From the NCBI RefSeq assembly GCF_933775445.1, contig NC_065876.1:28334001-28398000 (forward strand): a stretch of 64,000 bases of DNA, in the 5' to 3' direction. A program made the position numbers and the translations under genes. The stretch comes from Argentina anserina. Lineage: Eukaryota; Streptophyta; Magnoliopsida; Rosales; Rosaceae. Below are positions 1-12,340 of the stretch, in pieces. The stretch's first letter is position 1; each line of letters opens with the position of its first letter. The notes beneath the pieces are model-generated. The model was not told where the DNA came from. It did no database searches and worked only from the letters and a program-made list of their open reading frames with translations.

Positions 1-1020
1 CCACAGCTCTCACTGAATCATATGATATCTTGAGGCACAAGGATTGTAACTATCATTATTATAACTTTCATAATTACGAGTTATTTTAGATCAAACACCA
101 TTCATCAATTGTATCTCAAGGTAAACATCAGTTGTTATCTTGTCACAAAACTACGGAGAAGCACCATTTAGTGCCCGACCTAGCTGAGTACAAATCGATA
201 GTCGACCAAATAGTTTGCATGATATTTTTCTGCTAGGGTTAGGGTTTGGATTTTGATAGTAGATTCAATTTGGTTTAGGTGAAATAGTAACACTCATCAT
301 GGAAGCTTTATTAGAGGGTCAATGACTGATGATCATAGATCTATAGACAAACAATTGATAATTGATGGGATCCCTCAAAGGACCATTGCTGGTCCTACTC
401 CCCAACACTCTTCCAAGACTAGCACCAAACATTTTACATTAGTGTGTATCATTTTTGGGCAAGTGCCAACCACAGATGTGCTTGTTTGGTAAAATTATAT
501 GATAGAGTTTGTGTACCAAATGTCCAAATGCACCTTTCATGTGCCTGCCACGTTCAATAGTACATGCTCTGTCGGCCGAGATGTTGGATTTCTTCACCCT
601 CGGTGTGCATGTGCGATCAATTTATATCAAAACTTATAGCCAACCCAGATTTCCATGCACTACATAACCAGATTTCATATGCGTGAGCTTTACCCGGCCA
701 GTCCCCCAGTCGCTTGTATTTTACAGTAGTACTCTAGCTTACTAGCTAGTAGCTGGATTTCTGACATGCTTAAATTGTTTAGATGAAAATTTTCTGGGTG
801 CATGTTCTTTATTACTTCTTACCAGATCGATGCTCATAATGGTTTCTTGATGAGTTTAAAACTAAGGCCAGCAACCCCAGATAGAATCTATTTAAAAAAA
901 AAACCCTGATAGAATCTGAGCAAACCCTAAGTAGTTTTATCATGACATAGCTAGCGCAGTAAAACCACATAAGAATTTAATAGCAAAAACCAGGGGAAGA
1001 GACGAAGAAATTAATAGGGC
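1..1020. other. Intergenic, no gene seen
   Basis: AT-rich non-coding sequence. I see no open frame with protein-like composition, no RNA gene and no clear repeat before the solo LTR. Confidence 0.5.
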
Positions 1021-2111
1021 CATAATGTAATAATCCGAATTTTTAGAAACTAAATGTCAAGTATTTTTAAAGTGTTAAACTTGTGAAAGTAATTCAAGAC
1101 GACAATTGGAGGTTTGCGATATTTCGAGACGAAAACTGAAACGTTCTCGGATCGTTTAATTAGAAAACGTAACGTTACCGCAACGTATAGATCGACTTTT
1201 ATTCCGTCGCTCGGTTGCGAAAACTTCCTTCACGAAAGTTGTAGAGCTCGTCGATATGAGTTCGTGAGTATGTGACACGTTCAAATCGGACGTCGTACGT
1301 AAGAGTTATTAACGTCGGAAGTTAGTTTCCGATTTTGAAAACGAGTATAAAATGGTATTTTTGTGGTTAGGGTTCCCATTTCAGGAAACCCTTCTCTCTC
1401 TCTCCCATCCGCCTCCCTCCCCATTCTCTCTCCCCGATTTGCACCCTCCCTCCCTCAGAAAATCCATCACCGGCGATCTCCCTCACCGCTCGTTCGTGTC
1501 GCCCACCGCCGGCCTGGCAGCTTCGCGCGACCCTCCACTACCGACTCCGAGCTCGACACGCCGTCCCACGCAGCGCCGAAGCTCCACCAGCTACCCCTGG
1601 ATTCGGCAGAAAAACGTCTCCATCCTAGGCGCATCTCCGACGACGCACGAGCACGGAGGAGGGCTTCTCGACGCCGACCCTCGCCTTGGTGCCCTCTGCC
1701 TTCAACTTGGAGGCCGAACCCCGTTGATCCGAGTGCTTCCCGAAGAGTTGAAATACCACCGGCGATCCAAGCTCTTCCGAAACCAAATCAGAGTTCTTGG
1801 CTTCGATTAAGGTATGAATCGATGTAATTGATGGATTAGTTGTGGATTTTTAATTGTTTTGATTTGATTTGGTGGAGATCGGGAAGGAGGAGGAATAGGG
1901 GGAAACCGCCTCTTTAGGCGGCGCGTGAGGAGTCAGGCAGGGGGTAGGGATGTCGCCGGTGGCAGGAGGAAGAAGAGGGGGAAGAAATGAGGAGATTAGG
2001 GGCGGCGGTGGCGTGATACGCGTCGTTGGTGGTGTCGGCGCGTGAGCCCCACGCGCCGCCACGTGCGGCGGCGTGAACGGTAGTTCCGAGAATGGTAAGT
2101 TTGTAATTTAT

Positions 2112-2205
2112 TACGTACGGTAAATATAAATGTAAATTTTATTTACGTACGGTAAATGTAAATGTAAATTTTATTTACGTACGGTAATTATAAATGTGAA
2201 TTACT
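2112..2205 (+). repeat. 32-bp tandem repeat, three copies, inside the solo LTR
   Basis: The core ttacgtacggtaa recurs with a 32-bp period (cores at 2114, 2146 and 2178), separated by AT-rich spacers. Related cgtacgt motifs continue in looser form to about 2340. Confidence 0.75.
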
Positions 2206-2843
2206 TTTAGTAAAGGTAAAAAGTAATTTTAAAAAGGTAATTCGGTAATTTTTATTTACTAAGACAGTACGTACAGTTAAATAGTATTTATACGTACAAA
2301 AATACGTAAACAGTATGTACTCGTACAGAGATACGTATTAGATGTGTATTTATACAGTAATATATAAATAGTAAATACGGAATAGTGAACAATAACAGTG
2401 AATAGTGAACAGTGACCAGTAATTTCATAAAACCGAAAATTGCTGAACAGTAACCGATTATTACTGTTTCGGCATTTTAAGGTTTACGAAACGTTTCTAA
2501 AATTCTTTTCTTATCTTTTCAAGGTGATCGATAAATCGAGGAAATGAATTATCTTCGGAAATTGTGGAATTACGCTCGAGTCGATAAGGTGAGTAAAATC
2601 TCACTTATTTACGAATCTACCCTTGCGATGATTCAAGATTTTGCAAGAGTTTTTAATATTGAATATGACATGTATATGATATAATGGATTATATATATAT
2701 ATATATATATTGTATAAATGGTAAATATGTACATATATATATATATATATATAGTTTGCTATATAATATACTGTTATGATTTTATCGTGTTTTATGTCAT
2801 TTTGATGACGAGATTTATATATCGAGCATGTGATTTTGATTTG

Positions 2844-3040
2844 TACAATATGATGTGAGATTATTGTACGTGATTTTAACATGGAGATTGTTAAAATGTT
2901 AATTTGTCTTCTGACTTGATTTTTGGTACAATATGATGTGAGATTATTGTACGTGATTTTAACATTGAGATTGTTAAAATGTTGATTTGTCTTCGGACGT
3001 GATTTGGTACAATATGATGTGAGATTATTGTACGTGTTTG
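2844..3040 (+). repeat. 81-83-bp tandem repeat inside the solo LTR
   Basis: The phrase tacaatatgatgtgagatta starts at 2844, 2927 and 3008, giving two full units and one partial unit. Each full unit also holds a gtgattttaacat / gattgttaaaatgtt segment. Confidence 0.8.
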
Positions 3041-3807
3041 ACAAGTCGGAACCTAGCCTTTGGCCGGGCGAAAGTTACGATACAGTTAGAGCTCTAGTCT
3101 GTCTGCCGTAGTACTGCATGTGAGGTAACGGGTGGTTATCTGCTCATGGGTACTCAGATTGTTTTGGATGTTGGGTAGCGGGTGGCTATCCAATATCGGC
3201 GGTGTATTACGAGAGGGGTAACAGATGTGTACCAGCGTTCTTGGTACCCGTAATATAAATGCATTTGGGTAACTAGAAGGGTTACTTAATTTCTCATGAG
3301 CGTTTTATTTCATATTTCTTTGGGACGACCAGATGGGCCGTCCATTGACTCATGAGTGCGTTTATATTTATTTGATTTCTGGATTTTGGTATATATTGAT
3401 ATGCGAGTTATATATTTTCATTTTACTCATACGAGCTGTAAAGCTTACCGGGTTTGTGTTTATAATCCCGGTGCACCAATTCAATGGTGTAGTGGATAAC
3501 TCCGCAGGTGTGGATTAGCGGGAATTGACGGACCGCTCAGAGGACTTGAAGTTATTTATCTCCAGCTTGTGTGAGGATTTTGTGTGACTATCTTGTGAGG
3601 TTGTTGTGAGGATTATACATTTCCATTTGTTATAATGTTGAATTATAATTTGGGTTGTAATAATCGGTTTGACTGAGTTGTATTTTGAACTCAGAGATGA
3701 TCCGCTGTGGCATTTTAAATGATTTCGATTTCATCGAGATTGTTTGGTGTTTAACGACTTTGAAATTTTGAGTTTTATACTCGAAATTTTGGGGTCGTTA
3801 CACATAA

Positions 3808-5300
3808 AGATATAAAATCAATCATAGTTCCTTTCCATTTCACCTTTGACTCGAAAATTATTTATAATCATTTGACAAGCTAGGTAAAAATTGCTTGCTA
3901 TGAAGAAAGCAGCACGTCATGATTATTTAACTAGCTCGATCCTCCCTTTCATCAAAGAAACGGAAATGCTATATTAAACTCATGAACAAGGCCACATATA
4001 AGTTTTTTGTCAATGTACCCAACTACGCATAAGAGAACTTTGATCTTCCATACGTTGAACTGTTGAAGTAGTCAAATATGAACACAAAGAGAGAAACTAT
4101 AATATGCAAGAAGAGGATAAAGAGCAGACTGGCTTAGTAGGAACTAGCAGGAAGATTAAGTAATACACTTGTTTTCCACTAATTGGTCCTAGATTTATTA
4201 ACTTTGCCATTTTTTTAGTTTCTGGATAGGCGTGGTTTTAGGTCATGATATGTGCTGTATTATTATTTATTGTGATCAGTTTGACTCTTTGTCTGGCTTT
4301 GTGAGTTTAATTGTGTGTCTCAATCAAGTTGTATATCATAAACTTAATGCAGAAGCATTTATATTCTGCAGAACAAGCTCCAACATCATGAACAAAGGCC
4401 ATAATTGTATATATACAACAGATGATCTGAGTCGAATAAATTATTGCAAGATCCAAAACGGGCGGAGTTTCAGAACAAGTTCCATTCAAGACTCAAGAGA
4501 CATACTGAATTTGATGTAACCTAATATCATACCTGAGTTCAAAGATCACTTTTAGATTTAATTGACAAACACAAGTTTAGTAATTTAGTTGCAGAACACT
4601 AATACATAATTAAATACATAATTGAGTTATATATCTGAATTTAATTTTGTATCATTTTGTCGACGTACGGTCGACCTACTTTTTAACTTGTTTATTCACA
4701 CTTGTGACTGGTAGTATACCACACATCTCATCTGATTTCACACACAACTAATCTAAAGGAATTGATAGTCTTGACTAGATTATATGTTATATGATTTGTG
4801 ATGTTACATGTTGATGAAAAATTTTAACCCAGTCATGAGATCAAATGGAGACAAGATGCAGGTAAGCTAATGATTTATAACCAAAAATAATAACGTGTAG
4901 ACTCGGCATGAATCAGTTGGGCAGAACCGTAGAAGGTTACCCGCAATAATTAAAGGGAAAAAGAGCTTTCATTCTCACAGTCACTTCCCATATTACCCCA
5001 TGCCAAAAGAGGGCAACATAATGGTCCTCACACACTTGTGTCTATTTGATCTCTCTTTTCTCCAGCTAGGTCATTGTTAATGTATGAATGAATGAAGGAA
5101 TGGGTAAACAAAATAAAAGGGAAGTCTTCATGCAAAAATACACATCACTTGGTCCGTGTTTGACAATCTCAAACCCTTTTAAAAACTTTTCTCATTTGCT
5201 TAGATTAGAACACCATAACGACCATCGCCATCCTAAACCTTATAATATCATTGCTCTCTAGCTCCCTCTCTTCTTATTAGCCCCCAAAACCACCCACCAA
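3808..5300. other. Intergenic and upstream region, no gene seen
   Basis: AT-rich non-coding DNA. The last few hundred bases are probably the promoter of the gene starting at 5638. A short near-palindrome, gtcgacgtacggtcgac, is at about 4658. Nothing else is recognisable. Confidence 0.4.
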
Positions 5301-5305
5301 GAGTA

Positions 5306-5307
<2 letters not shown>

Positions 5308-5343
<36 letters not shown>

Positions 5344-5475
5344 TTTTCTTCTCTATCTCTGATCTCTCTCTCTTTAAGAAGCTCATCAATAGTTGGTCTC
5401 TCTCTCTCTCCCCTTTTTCTTCTCTATCTCTGATCTCTCTCTCTCTCTTTAAGAAGCTAATCAATAGTTGGTCTT
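5308..5475 (+). repeat. CT microsatellite and direct duplication in a probable 5' leader
   Basis: A (CT)n run at about 5308-5341 is followed by a roughly 65-bp segment (cctttttcttctctatctct ... aagaagctcatcaatagttggtct). That segment is repeated almost exactly at about 5411-5475, the second copy having a longer CT run. Pyrimidine-rich repeats are common in plant 5' UTRs. The position, 160-330 bp before the ATG at 5638, suggests leader or core-promoter DNA. Confidence 0.75.
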
Positions 5476-5637
5476 TATATCTCTCTGTCAACCCAACTGA
5501 ATGAAAAATTCGATATTTCGAGCTGAAGTGTGAATCATATCCCAACTCAAGGTGGAAGAACTTCACACAAACTCGTTCTGGAAATTGTGAACGAACTAGT
5601 CCAAAGATCGAGTTAAGAAGAGACGAGTGCTAGAGCT

Positions 5638-6270
5638 ATGGGAAATGAGACGTACAACCGCTTTAACTATCACCACCACCACTACCACCACCACCACCAC
5701 CACCACTATCACCCTCAACTGCAAATTAACCATAGAGGCACATTCTTGCCCATGTTATGTTCAAGACCATCAATCAAAGACGTCCAGGTTCCAAGTAATG
5801 CTTCCTTCTCCTCTGACTCTGTGTCTCCAAGAATCAGTTGTATGGGCCAAGTTAAGAGAAGCAACAAAGTTTCTGGCTTTCCAATCACTTCCCAAACGAT
5901 CAACAGCAGCAACAATATCAAGTATTCTAAGCTCAAGAAACTCTTCTCCGGCAAGAACCTCACCCCCGCCACTCCAACTAAAACCACCGCTACCGCCAAT
6001 TCCACTGCTGCCACTGCCACCAGCTGTCCGAGCAGAAGCAGGAGACCACCAGTGAGTAATGCCAAACAAGGACGTCATTGTGTTACAACAACAATCAACT
6101 TAGTTGATCTGGATCCTCCTCTACCTGTGATCAAGAGAGTGCCGAAATCTCCCCAACAAGGAGAGGAGGAGAGCCTTTGGAAGAGAAGATCTGGTGGGGC
6201 TGTACTCAAAGGTTTGCAGGTGAAACAAGTTAGCCTTCCTAGTCATCAAACTCAATCTACAAGTGTATGA
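5638..6270 (+). CDS. His-rich plant-specific protein with SCMGQVKR motif
   Basis: Single-exon frame of 210 residues. The ATG follows a CT-rich leader and the stop is TGA at 6268. Residues 12-25 are almost entirely histidine broken by tyrosine, encoded by a CAC/CAT run. Residues 37-49 read LPMLCSRPSIKDV and residues 63-74 SPRISCMGQVKR. A basic YSKLKKLFSGK patch follows near residue 95, then an Ala/Thr low-complexity stretch, then a conserved-looking tail with IKRVPKSP and SLWKRR. The SPRISCMGQVKR block resembles one found in a family of small plant proteins that includes those labelled syringolide-induced 14-1-1-like. I do not know a biochemical function and infer none. There is no signal peptide or membrane segment; basic patches and low complexity suggest a soluble cytosolic or nuclear protein. 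The sequence from its 3' end onward has a diverged copy near 35.1 kb. Confidence 0.75.
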   Translation: MGNETYNRFNYHHHHYHHHHHHHYHPQLQINHRGTFLPMLCSRPSIKDVQVPSNASFSSDSVSPRISCMGQVKRSNKVSGFPITSQTINSSNNIKYSKLKKLFSGKNLTPATPTKTTATANSTAATATSCPSRSRRPPVSNAKQGRHCVTTTINLVDLDPPLPVIKRVPKSPQQGEEESLWKRRSGGAVLKGLQVKQVSLPSHQTQSTSV

Positions 6271-6464
6271 TTTTAATGAATAGAAGAAACCCTTCAAGGG
6301 GATTAAGGTGAAAACAAGGTGTTGTAAATGTCATTTTCTTTTCGATCCAAATTTGGATATTGTTTGCTTCAATGTTCCAGTGACATAAGTATTAACACTG
6401 GTACTATAAGCTAATTACTGTGGTGTATTTGAGTTGATTATATTCATAGATCTAATGTATCAAT

Positions 6465-6968
6465 TGTTAGATCAATTTTGGACATATCACATATTATATG
6501 ATTATCATGTTTAATGTCATAATTTATTTCTACATGGAAACAAAGATAGTATCAAATCTAATTCCTAATGATTTCGCGTATTATATCATTATGGTAAGGA
6601 ATTCTAATTTAAGTCTAGAAGCAAGACTACAAATCAGTATTGAATCAGAAATCTAAATAAGATGACTTAACTTACAAGATGTCTTTAATGGAATGACTCT
6701 TAAGGGTTAAAGATTCTCTATATATAGATGGTAAACGTCCCTGTTATCACTACGAGTTATTTGCGTAAGTTTATGTCCATTGAGAAAGCAGAGAGTAGTG
6801 ACTAACAGAAGACTTTGCCTAGCACCTTGTGACTTCGGATTAAGGCACAATTGATCACGGTGTCGTTGTTCATGAAGATGGTAAGTTAATCTCATTCACT
6901 AAGTTAATGATTAGTTGTTATGCATATGATCTTTGGTTTTATACTCATATCATGTAATTTGATTTACA
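6465..6968 (+). repeat. 5' LTR of the Copia element
   Basis: Begins TGTTAGATCAATTTTGG and ends GATTTACA, 504 bp. A TATA-like ctatatatagatgg at about 6716 could be the promoter box. The primer binding site follows 2 bp after the end. Confidence 0.9.
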
Positions 6969-6970
6969 TT

Positions 6971-6982
6971 TGGTATCAGAGC
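6971..6982 (+). promoter_or_regulatory. Primer binding site, initiator Met-tRNA type
   Basis: TGGTATCAGAGC lies two bases after the 5' LTR. It is the usual plant Copia sequence complementary to the 3' end of initiator methionyl-tRNA. Confidence 0.9.
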
Positions 6983-7058
6983 ACTTATGAGCAAAAAAAA
7001 TTTCAGTTTTGCATAACTAAAAATTGGTTTTAGATTTTAACAAAAAAAAAAAAAGAGA

Positions 7059-7178
7059 TGGTCGCGAGCGTCACTGAGGATCGTGAGCGTCACTGAGGGT
7101 CGCGAGCGTGACTGCTGGTCGCGAGCGTGACTACTGGTCGCGAGCGTTACTGCTGGTCGCGAACGTTACTACTGAGGA
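7059..7178 (+). repeat. 18-19-bp GC-rich tandem repeat in the Copia leader
   Basis: Six imperfect copies of ggtcgcgagcgtgactgct-type units lie in the untranslated leader, in an otherwise AT-rich element. The units vary mainly at gcgagcgt C/G/T act. Confidence 0.8.
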
Positions 7179-7521
7179 ATTTTGCTTTACGGGTCGAACC
7201 AGTTGCAAACACGCGGATCCGGTCTCAACCCAATCCGAACTCAAGAACAACAACCCAGAAAAATTTTAGCCGTTGTGTTTTTCAAAATGTTGAGCTTCTG
7301 GATTTGGGAAGACGACTGAATCGGAAGCGATTGAGACCTTTATGTCTCTTACAAGATTCATAACCCAAATTGCTACGGATTACGAAGACCAAAGGAAATT
7401 GCTGCTGATTCAAAAAATTGTTCTATGCTTCCGCTACAAAAACTGCAGCAAATTTGGGGAAAAAGCAAAACAGGTTTTTCTTAAAGGTTTTCCGATTTCA
7501 ATTCAAGCAGATTATATGAAG

Positions 7522-7555
<34 letters not shown>

Positions 7556-8355
7556 CATAAGAACCCTAGACCCAGCGTGCATATAAGAGTAGCTTAGAGA
7601 CTTGGATTGTGGTTGACGTGTGGTTCCTGTATGGCTGGGAAATTTAATTTTCTATGCAAATATATACTCTATGGTTGAATTGAATGATTGCATTCTATGT
7701 GTGTGCTGTAATTGATGGACAATGTATGCAGAAGTTTAAAATCTCTCAATTTTATACATTGTAAAAGGTTTACAAGGCACATAGCTTAGTTTTCTTATAA
7801 AGATTATCTGGGTAGAAAACAAAGTTATAAGCTCAAAATTAGATTGTGGGTTCCTGTTGGTATAATTGAACATATTGCACAAAGCATTCTTCTTTGATAT
7901 CTGCAGGAATTTTCAAGATAACAAACTGAAAAGTTGTGTTATGTGTTTTTAAATTCATATTTTATTCTTCCAAAGAAGTGGTTAAAATATGATTTTAGAA
8001 TACAGACAACAATAAGCATATTTGATGAAAATAAATTCGGATACTTGAAATTAGATCTTCTGTCTAAAGATGTTGATTTGATTCTTTGGATAACATGTTT
8101 TTATCTTGTGTGGCTTATTGAAAAGAATTACATAATGTTAAGCAATTGCTCAAAAGTATTGCTTAATGTTGATTAAAATTATGGATTGAATTACATGCAA
8201 GTATATGACTGTGTTGTTTTATGGTATTTTTTTTTGTTTTATGCTTGTCTTTATTGGCATTGTATGACAAAACAGAAAAACACTGAAAACTAAGAACTCA
8301 TAAAATTTTCTTTTTCTCTTTAGGTAGCACCTATCTCACTTTCAACAGTGTTTTA

Positions 8356-9159
8356 ATGCTTACTGGGTCAAACTTTAGAGCTTGGAAGGATTCTGTAGAA
8401 ACCTATATCACCATGAATGATAAGATAGGCTATTGCTTTCAAGAGGATAGACTTGAAACCCCAGTAGAAGATGATAAAACCACAGTCAAAGCTAACTATA
8501 AGAAGTGAATGCATTCAAACATGATGGCTAAGAATGTTATTAGGCAGTCTATGTCTAAAAGCATTAGAGGATGCGTGGCTGAGCCGGAATTTGCTACTGA
8601 TTTTCTGGAGGCCGTGTCAGCTAAGTTCAAGGAGAGTGAGAAAGCTGAAATAGGTAGGCTAAACAAGGAGTATCATAGCCTGCAATACTCAGAAACTGGA
8701 GGAGTCAGGGAGCATTTATTAAAGTTGATTAATATCAACAATAGGCTTAAAGAGATGATGGTGGGAGTACAGGACACCTTGCTGGTGCATCATGCACTGG
8801 ACACACTCCCAAGCAGTTTTGACCATCTCATGACTAGCTATAATGCTCAAAAGGAAAACTGGACTCTAGATGAACTAATAGCCATATGTTCTGATGAGGA
8901 GGAGAGGATTAAGAAGCAAACCCCAACTATTTACCTGCTTGAAAAGCCTAAGAAAAGGAAGTCACATCCACAGAACAAGCTTAAGCCTAACAAGATCATC
9001 TCTAAGACATCAGCAACCACAGGGCCAAAGGATAACAAACCATTCAGATTCAAGTGCTACTTTTGTAAGAAAGTAGGACACATGAAAAAGGATTGTACTG
9101 GTTATAAGGCTTGGCTAGCTAAAAAGGGGGTTCAAAAAGACCAGGACTCCAAGAAGTGA
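8356..9159 (+). pseudogene. Copia gag (UBN2 type) with zinc knuckle, interrupted
   Basis: The frame starts MLTGSNFRAWKDSVETYITM at 8356, typical of the plant Copia gag N-terminus. It is cut by a TGA at 8506-8508 in the context NYKK-stop-MHSNMM, where a tryptophan codon would be expected. It then runs on to 9157. The CCHC knuckle CYFCKKVGHMKKDC is at about 9056-9097. Gag forms the retrotransposon particle and the knuckle binds RNA. The tail is lysine-rich. The stop and the break into the protease region make it non-functional. Confidence 0.85.
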
Positions 9160-12100
9160 GGATGTTAGCTTGCGTGTTGTAAACGGGATGAAGGTGGCAG
9201 TAAAAGCTGCAGGATGTCTTAGGCTTGATTTAGGATCTGGAAAATTTCAAACGTTTATTATGTACCTTCCATGAGAAGGAATTTAGTTTCAGTTTCTCAA
9301 TTAGTTAAATCTGGATGTAGTTTTTTTATTGACAATAAAGGAATTCTTATTTTTCGAAATAAAGAGCAAATTGGTTCTGGTGTGATATTGGATGATCATA
9401 TAAAGTTAAATTGTTCAATATCTCAACAAGATATTTCTTTTGTTGAAACAGATAACACTAAAAGTACTAGCACCTTAACTGGTGTTAAGAGAACCAGGAA
9501 CAATGAAAAATCTGCATATTTATGGCATAGAAGATTAGGCCATGTATCCAAAGAGAGACTGAAACTATTAGTAAAGAACAACATTTTAAACGAGTTAGAC
9601 TTTTCAGACCTTCATGATTGTATTGAATGTTTTAAGGGTAAGATGACAAACAAACGAAAAAAGACTGCAGTAAGAAGTAAAGAGTTGTTGGAACTCATAC
9701 ACACTGATATTTGTGGTCCATTTAAACACCAAACTATCTCTTGAAACGTGTATGTCATTACATTCATTGATGATTTCTCTAGATACGGTTATGTTTCTCT
9801 ACTCTCAGAAAAATCACAGGCACTTAAAGCCTTTCAAATCTATAAGGCTGAGGTAGAGAATCAACTAGAGAGAAAGATCAAAACAGTAAGATCAGATAGA
9901 GGTGGGGAATTTTATGGAAAATATACAGAAAAGGTCAACAAAAGGGTCTTTTTGCCTTGTATCTGCAAGAGCATGGAATTAAAGCTCAATATACAACACC
10001 TTATAATCCCCAACAAAATGGTGTTGCAGAGAGAAAGAATAGAACCCTTCTAAATATGGTTAGGTGTATGATGTGTACTATTGGGTTACCAAAATTCTTA
10101 TGGGGAGAGGCTTTAAAAACTGCAAATTATATTTGCAACATAACACCAAGTAAAGTCATAGAGAAAACTTCTTTTGAATTATGGTGTGGTAGAAAACCAA
10201 GTCTTTTTCATTGTCATGTATGGGGTTGTCAAGCAGAAGCTCGGATTTATAATCCAAAATTGAGCAAGCTTGATGAAAAGTCTGTTAGCTGCTATTTCAT
10301 AGGTTATCCTGATAAATCTAAAGGTTACAAGCTATATTCTGCTAAACACTCACCCAGAATTTTTGAAACTCATCAAGTAAAATTCATAAATGAGAAAATT
10401 CACAATACAATTTATGAGGATTTATCCTCAGACTTTGAAGAACTTGTGTTGGATGAGGATTTAGCAAATACATTACCTTTTGATAATGATAATGAATTAG
10501 CATATGACATCATTAGAGAAAATCAAGATGCAGATGATCAAGAAATTAATTAAGGAATGCAAATTGACAATCCAGAAAACAATATAGTTGTTCAGAATCC
10601 TCCCATTGCTGCAGTGGCACCTATAGCAGAACCTAATCTAATTCCACAACCTCCACAACCTCAAAATCATATGCTTAGAAGATCCGAAAGAGCTAGAAAA
10701 GAAAATTTTGGGGGGAGGGGGGGAATTGTCCTTACATTGTCAGTTATCTAACTGAGGCAGACGTAGTAGAAGATTGTGCAGAAGACAATGATCCAACAAA
10801 TTTTGTTCAACCTACAGAATGTGTTGAGTCAGAGAAGTGGCAAGAAGCTATAAAATCTGAAATTGAGTCAATGGAGAAAAATAAAGTTTGGGAATTAGTT
10901 GAAGCTGATCCAAGTCAAAAAGCATTTGGCTGCAAGTGGGTTTACAAAACCAAGAAAGATGCAACATGAAATACTGAAAGACACAAGGCAAGGTTAGTTG
11001 CAAAAGGATTTACGCAGAAATAAGGAATAGACTACACTGAGACTTTTTCTCCAGTTTCTTGTAAAGATTCTTTTACGATTATTATGGCGTTAGTTGCACA
11101 CTATGATATGGAGCTACACCAAATGGATGTCAAGACAGCCTTCTTAAATGGAGAGCTTGATTAAGTGATCTACATGAAACAACCAGAAGGATTTATTGAA
11201 GCAGGGAATGAGAATTTGGTCTGCAAGCTGAAGAAATCAATTTATGGACTCAAGCAAACTTCCAGGCAGTGGTACAAGAAATTTGACTCAGTGATTTCCT
11301 CTTTTGGCTTCACTGAAAATCTAGTTGATGAGTGTGTTTATTTAAAAACAGTTGGAGATCAATTTATTTTATTAGTACTATATGTTGATGATATACTTTT
11401 GGCTAGCAGCAATCTAAAACTGCTAAAAGATACCAAAAGCTTTCTGTCAAAGAATTTTGACATGAAAGATCTAGGTGAAGTATCATATGTACTAGGGATT
11501 GAGATTAAAAGAGATAGAACACAGAAACTGTTGGGATTGTCCCAAGAAAATTACATTTCTAAAGTTCTGAAGAGATTTAGTATGGAACAGTGCTCTGGAG
11601 GAGAAGTTCCAATGTCTAAAGGTGACAAGCTCACGAAAGGTCAACAGCCACAAAATGAAACTAAGAAGGAGAACATGAAGTCAAAGCCTTATGCAAGATT
11701 AGTTGGAAGCCTCATGTATGCTCAAGTTTGCACAAGACCTGACTTAGCTTTTGCAATTGGGATGTTATCAAGGTTTCAATCTAATCCAGGTTATGAACAC
11801 TGGGTTGCAGAGAAAAAGGTGTTGAGGTATCTACAGAAGACAAAGAATCACATGCTAGTTTACAGACAAGTCAAGGATTTGAAGGTTATTGGATTTTCAG
11901 ATTCTGATTTTGCAGGGAATTATCCTGATTCAAAGAAGTCCACTTGTGGATACGTGTACATGCTATCAGGAGGAGCTATTGCTTGGAAAACCATGAAGCA
12001 GGCATTGATCACAACCTCAACCATGCAAGCTGAGTACATAGCAGTATATGAAGCAGTGTGTGAAGGGGTATGGATAAGGAATTTTCTACAGCAGACTCAA

Positions 12101-12340
12101 GTACTCAGTCACATTGTGGAAGACAAATTGGAAGTTTTTTGTGACAATGAGGCAGCTGTGTACTTCTGCAAGAACAATAAGAGATCTAGCAATTCCAAGC
12201 ATATAGATTTAAAGTATTATAGTATTAGGGAGAGGGTTAAAAGGGGTGAGTTAGTGGTTCTAAGCATAGATACAAACTCACAACTAGCTGATCCTTTCAC
12301 AAAAGCATTACCAGTTAAAGTGTTCAAGAAACACATATAG
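9160..12340 (+). pseudogene. Copia pol remnant: protease, integrase, RT, RNase H
   Basis: After a degraded protease segment (LDLGSG and MRRNLVSVSQLVKSG), the integrase zinc region has LWHRRLGHVSKERL near 9520. The catalytic core follows with HTDICGPF, VRSDRGGEF and NPQQNGVAERKNRTL. Reverse transcriptase has KWVYKTK, QMDVKTAFLNGELD and YVDDILLAS (about 11380-11403). RNase H has GFSDSDFAG, QAEYIA and DNEAAV, and ends at the stop 12338-12340. Breaks: a stop at 9742 just after the first integrase Asp block, a frameshift near 9930-9960, a stop at about 10553, stops at about 10968 and 11022 in the RT N-terminus, and one at 11162 after GELD. Confidence 0.9.

Larger units (their letters stand above)
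1026..3802 (+). mobile_element. Solo LTR of a Ty3/gypsy-type retrotransposon
   Basis: The block begins TGTAATAATCCGAATTTT and ends GGGGTCGTTACA. It is flanked by the 5-bp direct repeat cataa (1021-1025 and 3803-3807). The ends are imperfect inverted repeats (TGTAAtaAtCC against TGTAAcgACCC), starting TG and ending CA as LTRs do. No gag-pol, primer binding site or second LTR is present, so this looks like a solo LTR left by LTR-LTR recombination. Long LTRs with TGTAAYGACCC ends are familiar from plant chromovirus (Tekay/Del-like) elements; that lineage assignment is from memory. The GC-rich, proline-rich open frames at 1352-1827 lie inside the LTR and are not believable genes. Confidence 0.75.

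Noticed and set aside
1352..1827. Two overlapping open frames of about 150 codons
   Set aside because: Proline/serine/arginine-rich, overlapping each other, inside the solo LTR and with no domain. They reflect GC-rich LTR sequence.
2601..3044. 147-codon minus-strand frame
   Set aside because: It is a translation of the 83-bp tandem repeats and AT microsatellites in the solo LTR.
5715..6078. Long antisense frames across the 5.6-kb gene
   Set aside because: They mirror the plus-strand gene and consist of Leu/Val/Gly runs opposite its Ala/Thr/Ser codons.
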